Assembly: GCF_016925635.1 (NCBI RefSeq)
Contig: NZ_CP070490.1
Location: 3,726,001-3,790,000, forward strand
From: Lysinibacillus fusiformis
GTDB lineage: Bacteria > Bacillota > Bacilli > Bacillales_A > Planococcaceae
Direction of reading: 5' to 3'
Length of the DNA stretch: 64,000 bases
Positions 42,072 to 51,484 of the stretch are shown piece after piece. Numbering within the stretch: position 1 is the stretch's first letter; each line of letters opens with the position of its first letter. The translations under genes and the position numbers were made by a program. The notes under the pieces were generated by a model, which was not told the origin of the DNA, did no database searches, and was given only the letters and a program-made list of their open reading frames with translations.

Positions 42072-43761
42072 TATCGTGTTTGCCCTTATGCTGACTTTAG
42101 CTTTACCTGTGCAAGCTGCGCAGTCCTATAGTCATCTCTATATTGCGATTAGTGATGCACTGATGAATACAAAGCAGGATAAAGAGGCGGAGGCCAAGCA
42201 GGCACTTGAACAATTTGCTATTGATTGGGCTAAAGTATCTTCAGAGCAGAAAGAGGCAAAAGCAAAGGTTGATGAAATCCTTGCGCAAGCTACTGAAGCG
42301 ACATCCAAAGACGAGCGTTTAGAGGCGCTATCAGCACTGTCGAATGCATTGCGTGCCTTAGAAAAGCTTGAAAATCCAGTGGATGAAGCGGCACAGCGAG
42401 CAGAGTTTGGGCAAAAGTTTAAGCCGATTATGGCAGACTTTGAAAAAGCTTTAGCAAGTGGTGACATTCAGGCCATTGAGGAAGCCTACAAAGATTTTAA
42501 TAGTAAATGGAATAAAAATGAGCGACCTGTGCGTGAACAAAGTATCGCAATGTACGGGCAAATCGAAACACAAATGGCATTTCTTCGTATCTCTATTTCT
42601 GCTGAGGAGCCTGATGTAGCGCTTATGCAATCTCAATTTGCTGCTTTAAAGCAAACGATTGAGGATTTTGTAGCTGGTAAAGAAACAGCCGAAGTGGTAG
42701 AGGGGGAGTATTCATTAGCGACATTAATTGCCTATATAGATGAGGCCAATGATTTTGTCAACGCTGGTGATTACCAGGCAGCTTCAAATAAAATACGTGA
42801 GTTTATTACCATTTGGCCAAGCGTAGAAATTGAAATCTCCACACGTAATGGTAGTCTTTACACGAAAATTGAAAGTGATATGCCGATTATCGCGAGTGAT
42901 TTATTAAAATCCAACGTCGATCAGCAAGCAATTACAAAAAAATTAAATGCTTTCCGTACTGAAATTGAGCTGATTCAGGGGGATTCCGATTACACCATTT
43001 GGGACGCTGCGTTAATTTTACTACGTGAAGGGCTAGAGGCATTACTCATTATTTTAGCCTTAGTGTCATTCCTCAATAAATCAGGACAGAACAAGATGCG
43101 CAAATGGATCTATGTTGGCGCATTTGTCGGCGTTTTATTATCAGCCGTTGCTGCCATCCTTATGTCGACGATTTTGAATTCAGCAACGATTGATACGAAT
43201 CGAGAATTAATGGAAGGGTATGTAGGGTTAGTTGCTGCAGCGATGATGATCGGTGTTGGTATCTGGCTGCATAGCAAATCAAGTGTAGTCAGCTGGAACC
43301 GCTACATTTCCAAACAAATGGGCAATGCCATTTCGAGTGGCTCTATTTTTGCGATGGCTATGATTAGTTTTTTATCGGTCTTCCGTGAAGGTGCAGAAAC
43401 GTTGGTCTTTTATGCGGGGATTGCACCAAAAATGGAAACGTCGCAGTTTATTCTTGGAATTGTAGTGGCACTGGTCATTCTTGCTGTACTGGCAGTCGTG
43501 TTATTTAAAGCAAGTGGCAAAATTCCCATTCATAAATTCTTTGCAGTAGCAACCGTTTTAATTTACGTTTTAGCCTTTAAAATTATTGGTGTCAGTCTGC
43601 ACACATTGCAACTCACAGATAATCTGTCCACAACCATTGTTGATGGCATACCTGTTATTAGCTTCATTGGCTTCTATCCAACAGTGGAAACGATCATTGG
43701 CCAAGCTATTTTACTCGTGTTAGTGGCAGCGACTGTGCTTTATAAAAAGAAACAAGCCTAA
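42046..43761 (+). CDS. efeU: EfeU-type FTR1 iron permease with N-terminal extracellular domain
   Basis: A 571-residue FTR1 permease. After a signal segment (about 1-25, ending QAA) comes a ~290-residue helical extracellular region with imelysin-like alpha repeats, then seven membrane helices with both iron-passage motifs REGLE (327-331) and REGAE (447-451). The length exceeds plain EfeU (~280) and matches YwbL-type Bacillus proteins. It starts at GTG inside efeB. The fused outer domain may dock EfeO. The operon order O-B-U differs from the U-O-B of B. subtilis. Confidence 0.92.
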   Translation: MKHFLTRCSIVFALMLTLALPVQAAQSYSHLYIAISDALMNTKQDKEAEAKQALEQFAIDWAKVSSEQKEAKAKVDEILAQATEATSKDERLEALSALSNALRALEKLENPVDEAAQRAEFGQKFKPIMADFEKALASGDIQAIEEAYKDFNSKWNKNERPVREQSIAMYGQIETQMAFLRISISAEEPDVALMQSQFAALKQTIEDFVAGKETAEVVEGEYSLATLIAYIDEANDFVNAGDYQAASNKIREFITIWPSVEIEISTRNGSLYTKIESDMPIIASDLLKSNVDQQAITKKLNAFRTEIELIQGDSDYTIWDAALILLREGLEALLIILALVSFLNKSGQNKMRKWIYVGAFVGVLLSAVAAILMSTILNSATIDTNRELMEGYVGLVAAAMMIGVGIWLHSKSSVVSWNRYISKQMGNAISSGSIFAMAMISFLSVFREGAETLVFYAGIAPKMETSQFILGIVVALVILAVLAVVLFKASGKIPIHKFFAVATVLIYVLAFKIIGVSLHTLQLTDNLSTTIVDGIPVISFIGFYPTVETIIGQAILLVLVAATVLYKKKQA

Positions 43762-43767
43762 TGAAAA

Positions 43768-43806
43768 AGGGTAGATGAGTGTAAAACGCCATCTACCTTT
43801 TTTAAT
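43768..43806. terminator. Bidirectional terminator
   Basis: GGTAGATG pairs with CATCTACC over a ~12-nt loop, with A-run on the left and TTTTTT on the right. Confidence 0.9.
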
Positions 43807-44662
43807 GCCAATGGGCTGGTCGTTTAATATAGGAAGGTAATTTAGTCGAACGATCCCCCTTTGCGGCATTGATTTGCATTTGGGTTAAAAACAGACTTGT
43901 CGAAAGGTCAGCACCGCGCAAATTGGCATCTCGTAAATCGGCCCCGATGAAATCTACTACTTGTAAATGCGCATTTTGAAGATTAGCTGCAATTAAATAA
44001 CTACCCCTTAGATCAGTCCCTCGTAAATCCTTGCCTTTTAAATTTTTGCCCATCCAATCAGCTCCACGCTGATTCAATTTGCTAGCAGTCTTTCCCTTTA
44101 CGCTAAGCTGACGAATTTGCTCACTTGTTTGGAGCAATAGTGCATTGATCGGCATACGAATCGCTACCATATCCAGTGCTAATAAGGCATCAGCCTCTAG
44201 TGCTGTTGTTTGCTGTAGCTGCTCCAATTGGGCAAGGAGCTGCTCATAAAGCGTATTATCCACCTGATAGGACAATGCCTCCGCTACATAAGCAATCATT
44301 TCGTAAAGCTGTTCCATGATGGGAAAAACGCGAAACATCTTGTCAGCATGCTCACGGGATTGTCACCAATCCTGTCCATGAAATGTCACCTGTGAAACCT
44401 GCTGTCCTGCACCTAAGCAATCAAAAACGGTACAGCCCTTAAAGCCTGTTTCTCTCAGCTGGCTATGAATGTGACAGCTATAGTCACCCTGCAAATTAGG
44501 ACATGGCGTGCCTGCTGGCTTATTAATCGCAAAATCACTGGAAGCCACGATATTTAATGCGGTACAGCATAAACCAAAACAACTTTGACAATCTGCCTGT
44601 AGGCTTTGTCGGATTTTTGTACCAACTGTTGTCTCTTTCTTTGTCTGATTCGACATTCTCAT
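43802..44662 (-). pseudogene. Pentapeptide-repeat protein with Cys-rich N-terminus, split by one in-frame TGA
   Basis: Two fragments lie in the same frame. The upstream part (44662-44363) encodes a Cys-rich domain: ADCQSCFGLCCTALN, GTPCPNLQGDYSCHIH, GCTVFDCLGAGQQVSQVTF, ending GQDW then TGA. After TGA the frame continues QSREHADKMFRVFPIMEQL into pentapeptide repeats (NLKGKDLRGTDLRGSYLIAANL; from ATG 44338 to 43802). In the full-length proteins I recall from other bacteria these parts are one ~280-residue protein. The TGA lies where Arg (CGA) would be expected, so a single C-to-T change explains it. The downstream part could be translated on its own from ATG 44338, though without a good RBS. 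Confidence 0.82.
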
Positions 44663-44794
44663 TTTCCTCTCTAATCTTTTCCAATTAATTATTATTTTAA
44701 CACTATCAGGCTAGCAGTTAAAATAGAGAGCAAACTGTATTTTGAAAGATAGTAGGGGATATGGTATTCTTCTTCAAAAGAGTTGTAAAGAAAA

Positions 44795-46399
44795 GTGGTG
44801 GTGGAACATGGGGTAACGGTCAATGAATTATTACAATTGCCATCCTTTCGAGGGGCAGAGGTGTTAACGGGTAAAGATAATCTGCATCGTACCGTATCAT
44901 CCTTATCTGTACTAGAGGTATCGAATGTTGATTTTTATTCGAAAATTATTAACCGTGTACAGGAGGAATGGTATGCAGAGGAGCTTGTCATTAGCTCCTT
45001 TTACTCCATTCGAGATAGCGTGGAGCAACAATGTGAAACGATTCAGCATTTACATGATTTAGGAGAGCTAGGTCTGATTTTGTATTATGTCGGCATTGTA
45101 TTGCCCGATATTCCAGAAGAAGTGCTGACGTTAGCGGAGGCGCAAGGGTTTATTATCATTTGTATGCCAAGAAATGATTATTCACTGCGCTATAATGAGG
45201 TTATTTATGAGGTCATGGAAGCCATCGTTAGTAATCAAGGCGTAAATGATCATTTTGTCAAAGAGACATTAGAAAAGGTATCGTTACTGCCTGAGCATTT
45301 AAGAAGTGTTGAAATTACACTGAAAATGCTTTCGGATCGTTTGAAAGCCAATATCGTGCTCACGAATAGTCATTTTGAAATTGTGAACCAGGTGATGTGG
45401 CCTCGAAATTCATCATTAGATGTGGCGAATGTGATTGAAGAATGCTCTCAATCCAATTTCCATCGAGAAACGGGCAAGCTAGAGCTACAAAGAAGTGATG
45501 TCTCTTGTGTCGTGGACTATAAAAGAGTGCATCAAAAAAATGGCGAGCCGCTATTTTTATTCTTAATAAAGGAAAATACAAAACTGCCCGCTAAGACGAT
45601 TGAAAAGGTAAGTGAGGTTGTACAAGTAGCCATAAATTTATGGGGAGATAAGCATGATGAGGTAAGTGAATACGCCCTAGTCAAAGCCATTATTAATGAT
45701 GAAGGGGAGAAAATGAGACGGTTAGCCAATCTCCTTCATATTGATGTTTCCGCCATTCAAATGATGTGGCTTGTCTACATGCATGATTTAGCAGATGAAA
45801 AAAGAATTCGCGATGAATTGGAAGAACAGCTTTCCAAGTATTATCAAACAAGAGTGATCCAATGCATTGACCATTGTATGATCGTGCTGGTAGGGAATTG
45901 CTTTTATAAGCATCATGAGTTTGAAATTGCCATCGAATATAGTGAAACGACCCAGTATGATGCACAAATCGCAGAAATTGTTTATGCACCTAAAATGAGA
46001 AATACAAAGTCTGTTCGTCAAATGTATCAATTGGTCAATCAGGTGGGGGACAAGGCTCATACCATTTACCCAATGCGAAAATTGTTTACAGCAGCGGAAG
46101 TTCGCTCTATGAAAAGGGCCATTGATGTCAGTAAGCAGGGCGAGGAAATGATTGAGGAATACTTGTCTGTGATAGAACCCATTTTACGTGATCAGGATGC
46201 CTTGCAGACATTGTTGACCTTTTTATTAGATGCAAACGCTAGTGTGGAGCGCTGTGCAGAGCTCCTTTATATTCATAAAAACACGGTGAAATATCGCATT
46301 AAAAAAATTAGCGAGCTGATTGGCACGGATGTTACCGTGTACTCGGAATTTTATGATGCCTATATGGCTTGCATGCTATATCGATTGATTAATGATTAG
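44795..46399 (+). CDS. PucR-family transcriptional regulator
   Basis: A 534-residue regulator. Residues ~5-125 form the PucR N-terminal domain (TVNELLQLPSFRGAEVLTG), the middle is a GGDEF-like/CdaR region, and the C-terminus has the PucR HTH (CAELLYIHKNTVKYRIKKISELIG, given by positions ~495-520). It starts at GTG after AAAGAAAAGTGG. It lies directly upstream of and co-oriented with the permease/DUF917/hydantoinase operon and probably activates it in response to its substrate. A long terminator separates them, so the operon has its own promoter. Confidence 0.9.
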   Translation: MVVEHGVTVNELLQLPSFRGAEVLTGKDNLHRTVSSLSVLEVSNVDFYSKIINRVQEEWYAEELVISSFYSIRDSVEQQCETIQHLHDLGELGLILYYVGIVLPDIPEEVLTLAEAQGFIIICMPRNDYSLRYNEVIYEVMEAIVSNQGVNDHFVKETLEKVSLLPEHLRSVEITLKMLSDRLKANIVLTNSHFEIVNQVMWPRNSSLDVANVIEECSQSNFHRETGKLELQRSDVSCVVDYKRVHQKNGEPLFLFLIKENTKLPAKTIEKVSEVVQVAINLWGDKHDEVSEYALVKAIINDEGEKMRRLANLLHIDVSAIQMMWLVYMHDLADEKRIRDELEEQLSKYYQTRVIQCIDHCMIVLVGNCFYKHHEFEIAIEYSETTQYDAQIAEIVYAPKMRNTKSVRQMYQLVNQVGDKAHTIYPMRKLFTAAEVRSMKRAIDVSKQGEEMIEEYLSVIEPILRDQDALQTLLTFLLDANASVERCAELLYIHKNTVKYRIKKISELIGTDVTVYSEFYDAYMACMLYRLIND

Positions 46400-46449
46400 A
46401 ATAATCTGAAATTTTGTCATTTTGAACAAAATTTCAGATTATTTTTTTC
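46399..46449 (+). terminator. Rho-independent terminator after pucR-type gene
   Basis: AATAATCTGAAATTTTGT pairs with ACAAAATTTCAGATTATT over an 8-nt loop, then TTTTTTT. Confidence 0.93.
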
Positions 46450-46523
46450 ATTTACGCAAAAGACTCGTGCCCTTCCTTTCTTTTATAATTAAAAACATTA
46501 AACCCCAATAAGGAGGGAGTCAC

Positions 46524-47792
46524 ATGCAAAATGAAAACAAAGGTCAATCTTGGTATAGCTTAGGCATTATTTGGGCTGGTGCCATGATTTGTATCCCTAG
46601 TTTATTAGTAGGTAACGCACTGATTACCAATATGAGTTTATCAAAGGCACTGGCTGTCGCTTTTGTAGGCTATGCCATTGTCGTATTCATCATGGTATTG
46701 CAAGGCATGCAAAGCAGTGATTTAGGAAAACCCACTGTCCATATCGCAGGGCAAGTGTTTGGGAAAAAAGGCTCTCGTACAATATTATCCATTATCTTAG
46801 CCATTGCTTGCTTAGGGTGGTTTGGCATTCAGGCCAATGTGTGTGGCGTTGCCTTAGCGAATTTATTAGCTATCTATCATTTGAATATACCCATTCCTCT
46901 TGCTTCATTCGTGAGTGGTATGGTCATGGTCGTATCGGCTCTTTATGGTATGAAAGTGTTACGTATTTTAAGCTATATTGCTGTACCATTACTCGTCATT
47001 ATTTGCCTGTACGGTTTAGGTCAAACATTAACTGGCGAGCAGCTGCAGCTCATTCGGGATTATCAGCCACAGGGCAATATGAGCTTTATGGATGGTTTAG
47101 CTGTAACGATTGGGTCCTTTGCATTAGGGGCTGTTATAGCGGGTGATTATTCGCAATTTTCCAAAAAACGTTCAGATGTTTTCAAAGCCGCTACATTAGG
47201 GATTATTCCAGCAGGTGTGCTGATGATTGCTGTGGGAGCTGTGTTAACGATTGCCTATCAAACAAGTGATATTACTGCAGTCTTTCTGCATATCGCAACA
47301 CCCTTTATTGGTGGGGTTGGTCTGATTTTAGCGACATGGAAAACCAACTTGGTTAATGCGATTTCAGGTGGTATTGCCTTAATAAATGTATTCGATGTTG
47401 CCAAAAACAAAGAACGATTAGCAATTGGTGTGGCGGGTACACTTGGCACAATCTTAGCCGTTGTGGGGATTTTAAATTATTTTACACCGATTATGTCAAT
47501 TTTATCGGCGATGATTCCACCTGTTGCAGGGGTGATGATTGCGTCCTACTGGGTCATTCATAAAGGCAAAACAGATAGCTGGCATGAAGTTGAAGGGGTC
47601 AATCGATTAGGCGTATTTTCTTGGCTAGTAGGAGCTGTGATTGCCTGTATGCCAGTGGTATTCTCCTTATTCCCTGCATTGCCAGCACTACCAAACCAAC
47701 CGATGATCGGCATTATTATTTCATTCGTGATTTATTATGTTGGCTATCGTGTATCTGTACAAAAAACGGTCATATTGGGGGAACATAGATGA
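46524..47792 (+). CDS. NCS1-type cytosine/purine/hydantoin permease (CodB-like)
   Basis: A 422-residue, ~12-helix transporter of the CodB group: GIIWAGAMICIPSLLVGNALI at the start, FGIQANVCGVAL in the third/fourth helix region, and AVIAGDYSQFSKKRSDVF, the typical cytosine-permease loop. It starts at ATG after AAGGAGGG and overlaps the next gene by 4 bases. In this context it should import the substrate of the DUF917/hydantoinase pair, perhaps a hydantoin-like or cyclic amide compound (inference). Confidence 0.87.
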   Translation: MQNENKGQSWYSLGIIWAGAMICIPSLLVGNALITNMSLSKALAVAFVGYAIVVFIMVLQGMQSSDLGKPTVHIAGQVFGKKGSRTILSIILAIACLGWFGIQANVCGVALANLLAIYHLNIPIPLASFVSGMVMVVSALYGMKVLRILSYIAVPLLVIICLYGLGQTLTGEQLQLIRDYQPQGNMSFMDGLAVTIGSFALGAVIAGDYSQFSKKRSDVFKAATLGIIPAGVLMIAVGAVLTIAYQTSDITAVFLHIATPFIGGVGLILATWKTNLVNAISGGIALINVFDVAKNKERLAIGVAGTLGTILAVVGILNYFTPIMSILSAMIPPVAGVMIASYWVIHKGKTDSWHEVEGVNRLGVFSWLVGAVIACMPVVFSLFPALPALPNQPMIGIIISFVIYYVGYRVSVQKTVILGEHR

Positions 47793-48892
47793 GATATTTA
47801 GATCAAACCGCTATTGAACATATTGCCATTGGCGCAGCATTTCTAGGAACAGGTGGGGGAGGCGATCCCTACATTGGGAAATTAATGGCGCTTTCTGCCA
47901 TCGAAAAAAATGGGCCTGTGAAGCTGTATTCTGTAGATGAAATTGCAGATGATGACTTTTTCATTCCAGCCGCGATGATGGGAGCACCATCAGTTTTAGT
48001 AGAGAAATTCCCACGTGGCGATGAGTTCGTGAAAGTTTTCCAAAAGCTCGCGCAATATTTGGGCAAGGAAAAAATTGCAGGCACCTATCCAATGGAAGCG
48101 GGTGGGGTCAATTCGATGATTCCCATTGTAGTTGCTGCACAGCTTGGCTTACCATTGATTGATTGTGATGGTATGGGACGTGCATTCCCAGAATTACAAA
48201 TGGTGACATTCCACTTAGATGGGATTTCGGCAACGCCAATGGCCATCACAGATGAAAAAGGGAATATTGGTATTTTTGAAACGATTGATAATAAATGGAC
48301 AGAGCGTATCGCACGAACAGCAACAGTGGAAATGGGCGCTAGTTCATTAGTGAGCCTCTACCCAACAACAGGTGCACAAATTAAACAAAGCGGTGTACAT
48401 CATATTGTGACGCTTTCTGAAAAAATCGGTGAAATTATTGCCTCGAAAGATCAAGAGGTGAACGATAAGCTACAAAATCTTTTAAAGCTTGTGGAAGGAT
48501 ATGAGCTTTTCCAAGGAAAAATAGTAGATGTTATTCGTGAAACAAAGGGTGGCTTTAACTTAGGTAAAATGAATCTTGAAGGTATTGAATCTTATAAAAA
48601 TGATCAGATGAAGGTTCATTTCCAAAACGAAAACTTATTAGCGGAGAAAAACGAACAGGTTGTTGCGATGACACCAGACTTAATTTGCTTGGTGGATTAT
48701 GAAACCTTATTGCCTGTTACAACAGAAAGTCTAAAATACGGCAAACGTGTGCGTGTAATTGGCTTACCAGCACATGAAAAATGGCGTACAGCAAAAGGGA
48801 TTGAAACGGCTGGACCAAAATACTTTGGCTATGAATATGAGTATACGCCAATTGAGGAATTGGTGAAAAAGGAGGTAGCAGAGCATGTATAA
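47789..48892 (+). CDS. DUF917 family protein
   Basis: A 367-residue DUF917 protein, recognised from GAAFLGTGGGGDPYIGKLMAL at the N-terminus, YPMEAGGVNSMIPIVVAAQLGLPLIDCDGMGRAFPELQM in the middle (positions ~105-145) and a C-terminal RVRVIGLPAHEKW. DUF917 proteins regularly accompany hydantoinase A-like proteins, which follow here with an 8-base overlap. No biochemical role is established; likely a subunit or partner of the hydantoinase-like enzyme. Confidence 0.88.
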   Translation: MRYLDQTAIEHIAIGAAFLGTGGGGDPYIGKLMALSAIEKNGPVKLYSVDEIADDDFFIPAAMMGAPSVLVEKFPRGDEFVKVFQKLAQYLGKEKIAGTYPMEAGGVNSMIPIVVAAQLGLPLIDCDGMGRAFPELQMVTFHLDGISATPMAITDEKGNIGIFETIDNKWTERIARTATVEMGASSLVSLYPTTGAQIKQSGVHHIVTLSEKIGEIIASKDQEVNDKLQNLLKLVEGYELFQGKIVDVIRETKGGFNLGKMNLEGIESYKNDQMKVHFQNENLLAEKNEQVVAMTPDLICLVDYETLLPVTTESLKYGKRVRVIGLPAHEKWRTAKGIETAGPKYFGYEYEYTPIEELVKKEVAEHV

Positions 48893-50435
48893 AATTGGGA
48901 TCGATGTAGGTGGAACAAACACAGATGCCATCCTTTTAGACCATAATAGTCAGCTCATTTACAGTGTGAAATCACCAACCAGCTTAGATATTAAAACGGG
49001 TATTGAACAGTCTCTGCAACAATTACTAGAGGGCGCAAATATTGACAAAACAAAAATTACCCATGCGATGTTAGGAACGACACAATGCACCAATGCGATT
49101 GTTGAACGTAAAAAGCTAGCAAGAGTCGGTGTTATTCGATTAGGCTATCCAGCGACGGCCTCTGTACTGCCTTATACCGCTTGGCCAGCCGATATGATTG
49201 ATAAATTATCAGGTAATTATGCGATTGCACATGGTGGCTATGAATATGATGGTCAATTATTAAGTGCGCTCGATCAGGAGGAAATTACAAAGCTATTAGA
49301 GGAATGGCGTGGTCAAGTAGAATCGATTGCGATTGTCGGCGTCTTTTCTTCTATTAAAAACGATCAAGAATTGCAGGTTCGTGAATGGATTCAAGAGGTC
49401 TATGGCGAGGAGTTCCCGATTTCCTGCTCCTCATTAATTGGTTCTGTCGGGTTAATTGAACGTGAAAATGCAACGATTCTAAATGCTGCATTATGTAAGG
49501 TGATCGAGACAACAACACAGGGCTTTGTACAGGCGTTGCAAGCAGAAGGTATTTTTGATGTAGCAGTATATCTATGCCAGAATGACGGTACATTAATGTC
49601 CATCGACTATGCCAAGCAATTCCCGATTTTAACAATTGCTTGTGGACCAACGAATAGTATTCGTGGGGCATCGTATTTATCCCAAATTCAAAACACAATG
49701 GTATTGGACGTTGGGGGGACGACTTCCGATATCGGCGTATTACAGGATGGTTTCCCTCGAGAATCCTCTGTTGCGGTAGAAGTGGGGGACATCCGTACAA
49801 ACTTTAGAATGCCCGATATTATCTCAGTAGGACTTGGCGGTGGTAGTATTGTTCGTGTGAATGATGACAAAATTACTGTTGGGCCAGATAGTGTAGGCTA
49901 TAAAATTAGTGAAGAGGCCCTTGTCTTTGGTGGCTCGACCTTAACGACAACGGATATCGCTGTCTGTTTAGGCTTAGCAGACGTAGGCGATTCCACGTTA
50001 GTTGCCCATATTGATGAAGCATTTGCCAAAGCCGTTCAAGAAGAAATTTCTTCCTTACTGGAGCAGGCGATTGATAAAATGAAAACTTCCTCAGAGGATG
50101 TGTCACTGGTTTTAGTGGGCGGCGGTGGAATCATTGTGCCAGACAAAATTCGTGGCGTTTCTACTATTGTAAAATCTGAATACGGTGGTGTAGCGAATGC
50201 CATCGGTGCCTCGATTGCGCAAATTAGTGGTCAATATGAGCAAATTTATATTTATTCCAAAGAACCACGTCAGGAATCCTTAAAGGATGCACAAAACAAG
50301 GCTGTGAAACAAGCCGTATTAGCAGGTGCTCTTGAGGATACGATTGAGCTAGTGGAAGTAGAAGAAACCCCTCTAGCGTATCATCCAGAAAATGCAACAA
50401 GATTAAAGGTAAAAGTAGTAGGGAAAATGGTCTAA
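48885..50435 (+). CDS. Hydantoinase/oxoprolinase family protein (HyuA-like)
   Basis: A 516-residue ASKHA-fold protein: IGIDVGGTNTDAILLD at the N-terminus, AMLGTTQCTNAIVERKKLARVGVI, and a central VLDVGGTTSDIGVLQDG with two phosphate-binding loops, plus SVGLGGGSIVRV. It is shorter than full HyuA (~680-700) and belongs to the subgroup that occurs with DUF917 and CodB-type permeases. Predicted to use ATP to open a cyclic amide. Overlaps the DUF917 gene, RBS GGAGG within it. Confidence 0.88.
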   Translation: MYKIGIDVGGTNTDAILLDHNSQLIYSVKSPTSLDIKTGIEQSLQQLLEGANIDKTKITHAMLGTTQCTNAIVERKKLARVGVIRLGYPATASVLPYTAWPADMIDKLSGNYAIAHGGYEYDGQLLSALDQEEITKLLEEWRGQVESIAIVGVFSSIKNDQELQVREWIQEVYGEEFPISCSSLIGSVGLIERENATILNAALCKVIETTTQGFVQALQAEGIFDVAVYLCQNDGTLMSIDYAKQFPILTIACGPTNSIRGASYLSQIQNTMVLDVGGTTSDIGVLQDGFPRESSVAVEVGDIRTNFRMPDIISVGLGGGSIVRVNDDKITVGPDSVGYKISEEALVFGGSTLTTTDIAVCLGLADVGDSTLVAHIDEAFAKAVQEEISSLLEQAIDKMKTSSEDVSLVLVGGGGIIVPDKIRGVSTIVKSEYGGVANAIGASIAQISGQYEQIYIYSKEPRQESLKDAQNKAVKQAVLAGALEDTIELVEVEETPLAYHPENATRLKVKVVGKMV

Positions 50436-50440
50436 CAGTC

Positions 50441-50478
50441 AAAGGAAGAGTCCTAGTTAAACAGGGCTCTTCCTTTTA
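50441..50478. terminator. Bidirectional terminator
   Basis: AAAGGAAGAG (50441-50450) pairs with CTCTTCCTTT (50467-50476), with extra CCT/AGG pairs inside. Confidence 0.9.
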
Positions 50479-51136
50479 TTAATTGATCAAATGAATGAAT
50501 CTCGGCATCTGGTTTGATGTCAGTAGGATTCGTGAGTTGATGAGGATTGAACCATATGCCCTTCATCTTTGCCTGTTGACAACCAGCAATATCCTTTTCT
50601 AGGTCATCCCCAACGAATAGGGCTTCTTCTGGTTGTACATGAAGCTGATTTAAGGCTAATTCAAATATGCGTTTGTCAGGCTTAGTAAATCCTACTTCCT
50701 CAGAAATAAGGACAACATCAAAGTAACTCGCTAAGCCTGTATGCGTGATTTTAGCCTTTTGTCGCTGAGTAGAGCCGTTTGTGATAATGCCAACCTGTAC
50801 ATGCTTCTTCATTGTTTGGATAACCTTCAGCGTATGTTGATTAATAGAAAAGCAATATGGAAACTGCTGATTCCAAAAATCTTGCATGTCATGACGAGGC
50901 ATTTGAAAGGCTGGTGGAAACGCATCAAAAAACGATGTTAAAACAATTGTTTTATCGGCATTGCCATAATCTCTTTTATCGTATTCTTTAAATCGTTGCA
51001 GCATGTCAGTTTTTACAGAATGCTCAACAGCTCCATAGTATTTTTCTAGCATAATATGAAACAGGTTATCGACAGCATGATCTCGATTAAGTAAAGTATC
51101 ATCTAAATCAAATAGTATCGCCTTCACAAGCTTCAT
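50453..51136 (-). CDS. HAD-family hydrolase, YjjG-like
   Basis: A 227-residue HAD phosphatase: motif I LFDLDDTLLNRD, motif II IITNGSTQRQ, motif III/IV FTKPDKRIF and FVGDDLEKDIAG. The DDTL start and TNGSTxxQ segment fit YjjG-like nucleotidases. It overlaps the upstream small gene by 4 bases. The gene at 62923-63600 is a related HAD protein. Substrate not assignable. Confidence 0.87.
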   Translation of the reverse strand: MKLVKAILFDLDDTLLNRDHAVDNLFHIMLEKYYGAVEHSVKTDMLQRFKEYDKRDYGNADKTIVLTSFFDAFPPAFQMPRHDMQDFWNQQFPYCFSINQHTLKVIQTMKKHVQVGIITNGSTQRQKAKITHTGLASYFDVVLISEEVGFTKPDKRIFELALNQLHVQPEEALFVGDDLEKDIAGCQQAKMKGIWFNPHQLTNPTDIKPDAEIHSFDQLIKGRALFN

Positions 51137-51366
51137 GTCCTTTCTTGCTCATCAAGCAGTTTTCGTTTATGCTTTTCCTTAATAATTTTCTTGTTAAGGA
51201 TTGTTACCTTACCAACCATGAGCAACCTCATATCTTCCACAATATACTTAGCTAGCTCTTCGTCCGATATGTCATCCCCATCAATATCAAGGCGGAATTC
51301 CTGCCCTTGTAGGCCACCACCATTGGTAAAGTCAATTTCAAAATCAAAGACAACTCTATTATCCAT
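51133..51366 (-). CDS. Small conserved protein of unknown function (77 residues)
   Basis: An acidic N-terminal half (FDFEIDFTNGGGLQGQEFRLDIDGDDISDEELAKYIVED) and a basic tail (KKIIKEKHKRKLL). The pattern FTNGGGL...FRLD...LLMV...I..E.HK is conserved in a family I recall near putative cyclase genes in other bacteria, so this is a real gene; function unknown. Translationally coupled to the HAD gene downstream. Confidence 0.72.
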   Translation of the reverse strand: MDNRVVFDFEIDFTNGGGLQGQEFRLDIDGDDISDEELAKYIVEDMRLLMVGKVTILNKKIIKEKHKRKLLDEQERT

Positions 51367-51484
51367 TCCAGTACCACCTTACGCTTAGTGTTAGAGTCCT
51401 ATCCATATATTCTGTTTTGTATAGATGAATACCTCCTTAAAAAAATGTGTAGATACAAATAAATAACAGAGGATTCTTATCAAT

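Noticed and set aside
44363-44365. Selenocysteine or programmed read-through at the in-frame TGA
   Set aside because: No SECIS-like hairpin is apparent, the family has Arg here as I recall it, and a CGA to TGA change is simpler.
49354-49800. 148-codon minus-strand frame inside the HyuA-like gene
   Set aside because: Covers the conserved VLDVGGTTSDIG region of the plus-strand gene; product has no recognisable pattern.
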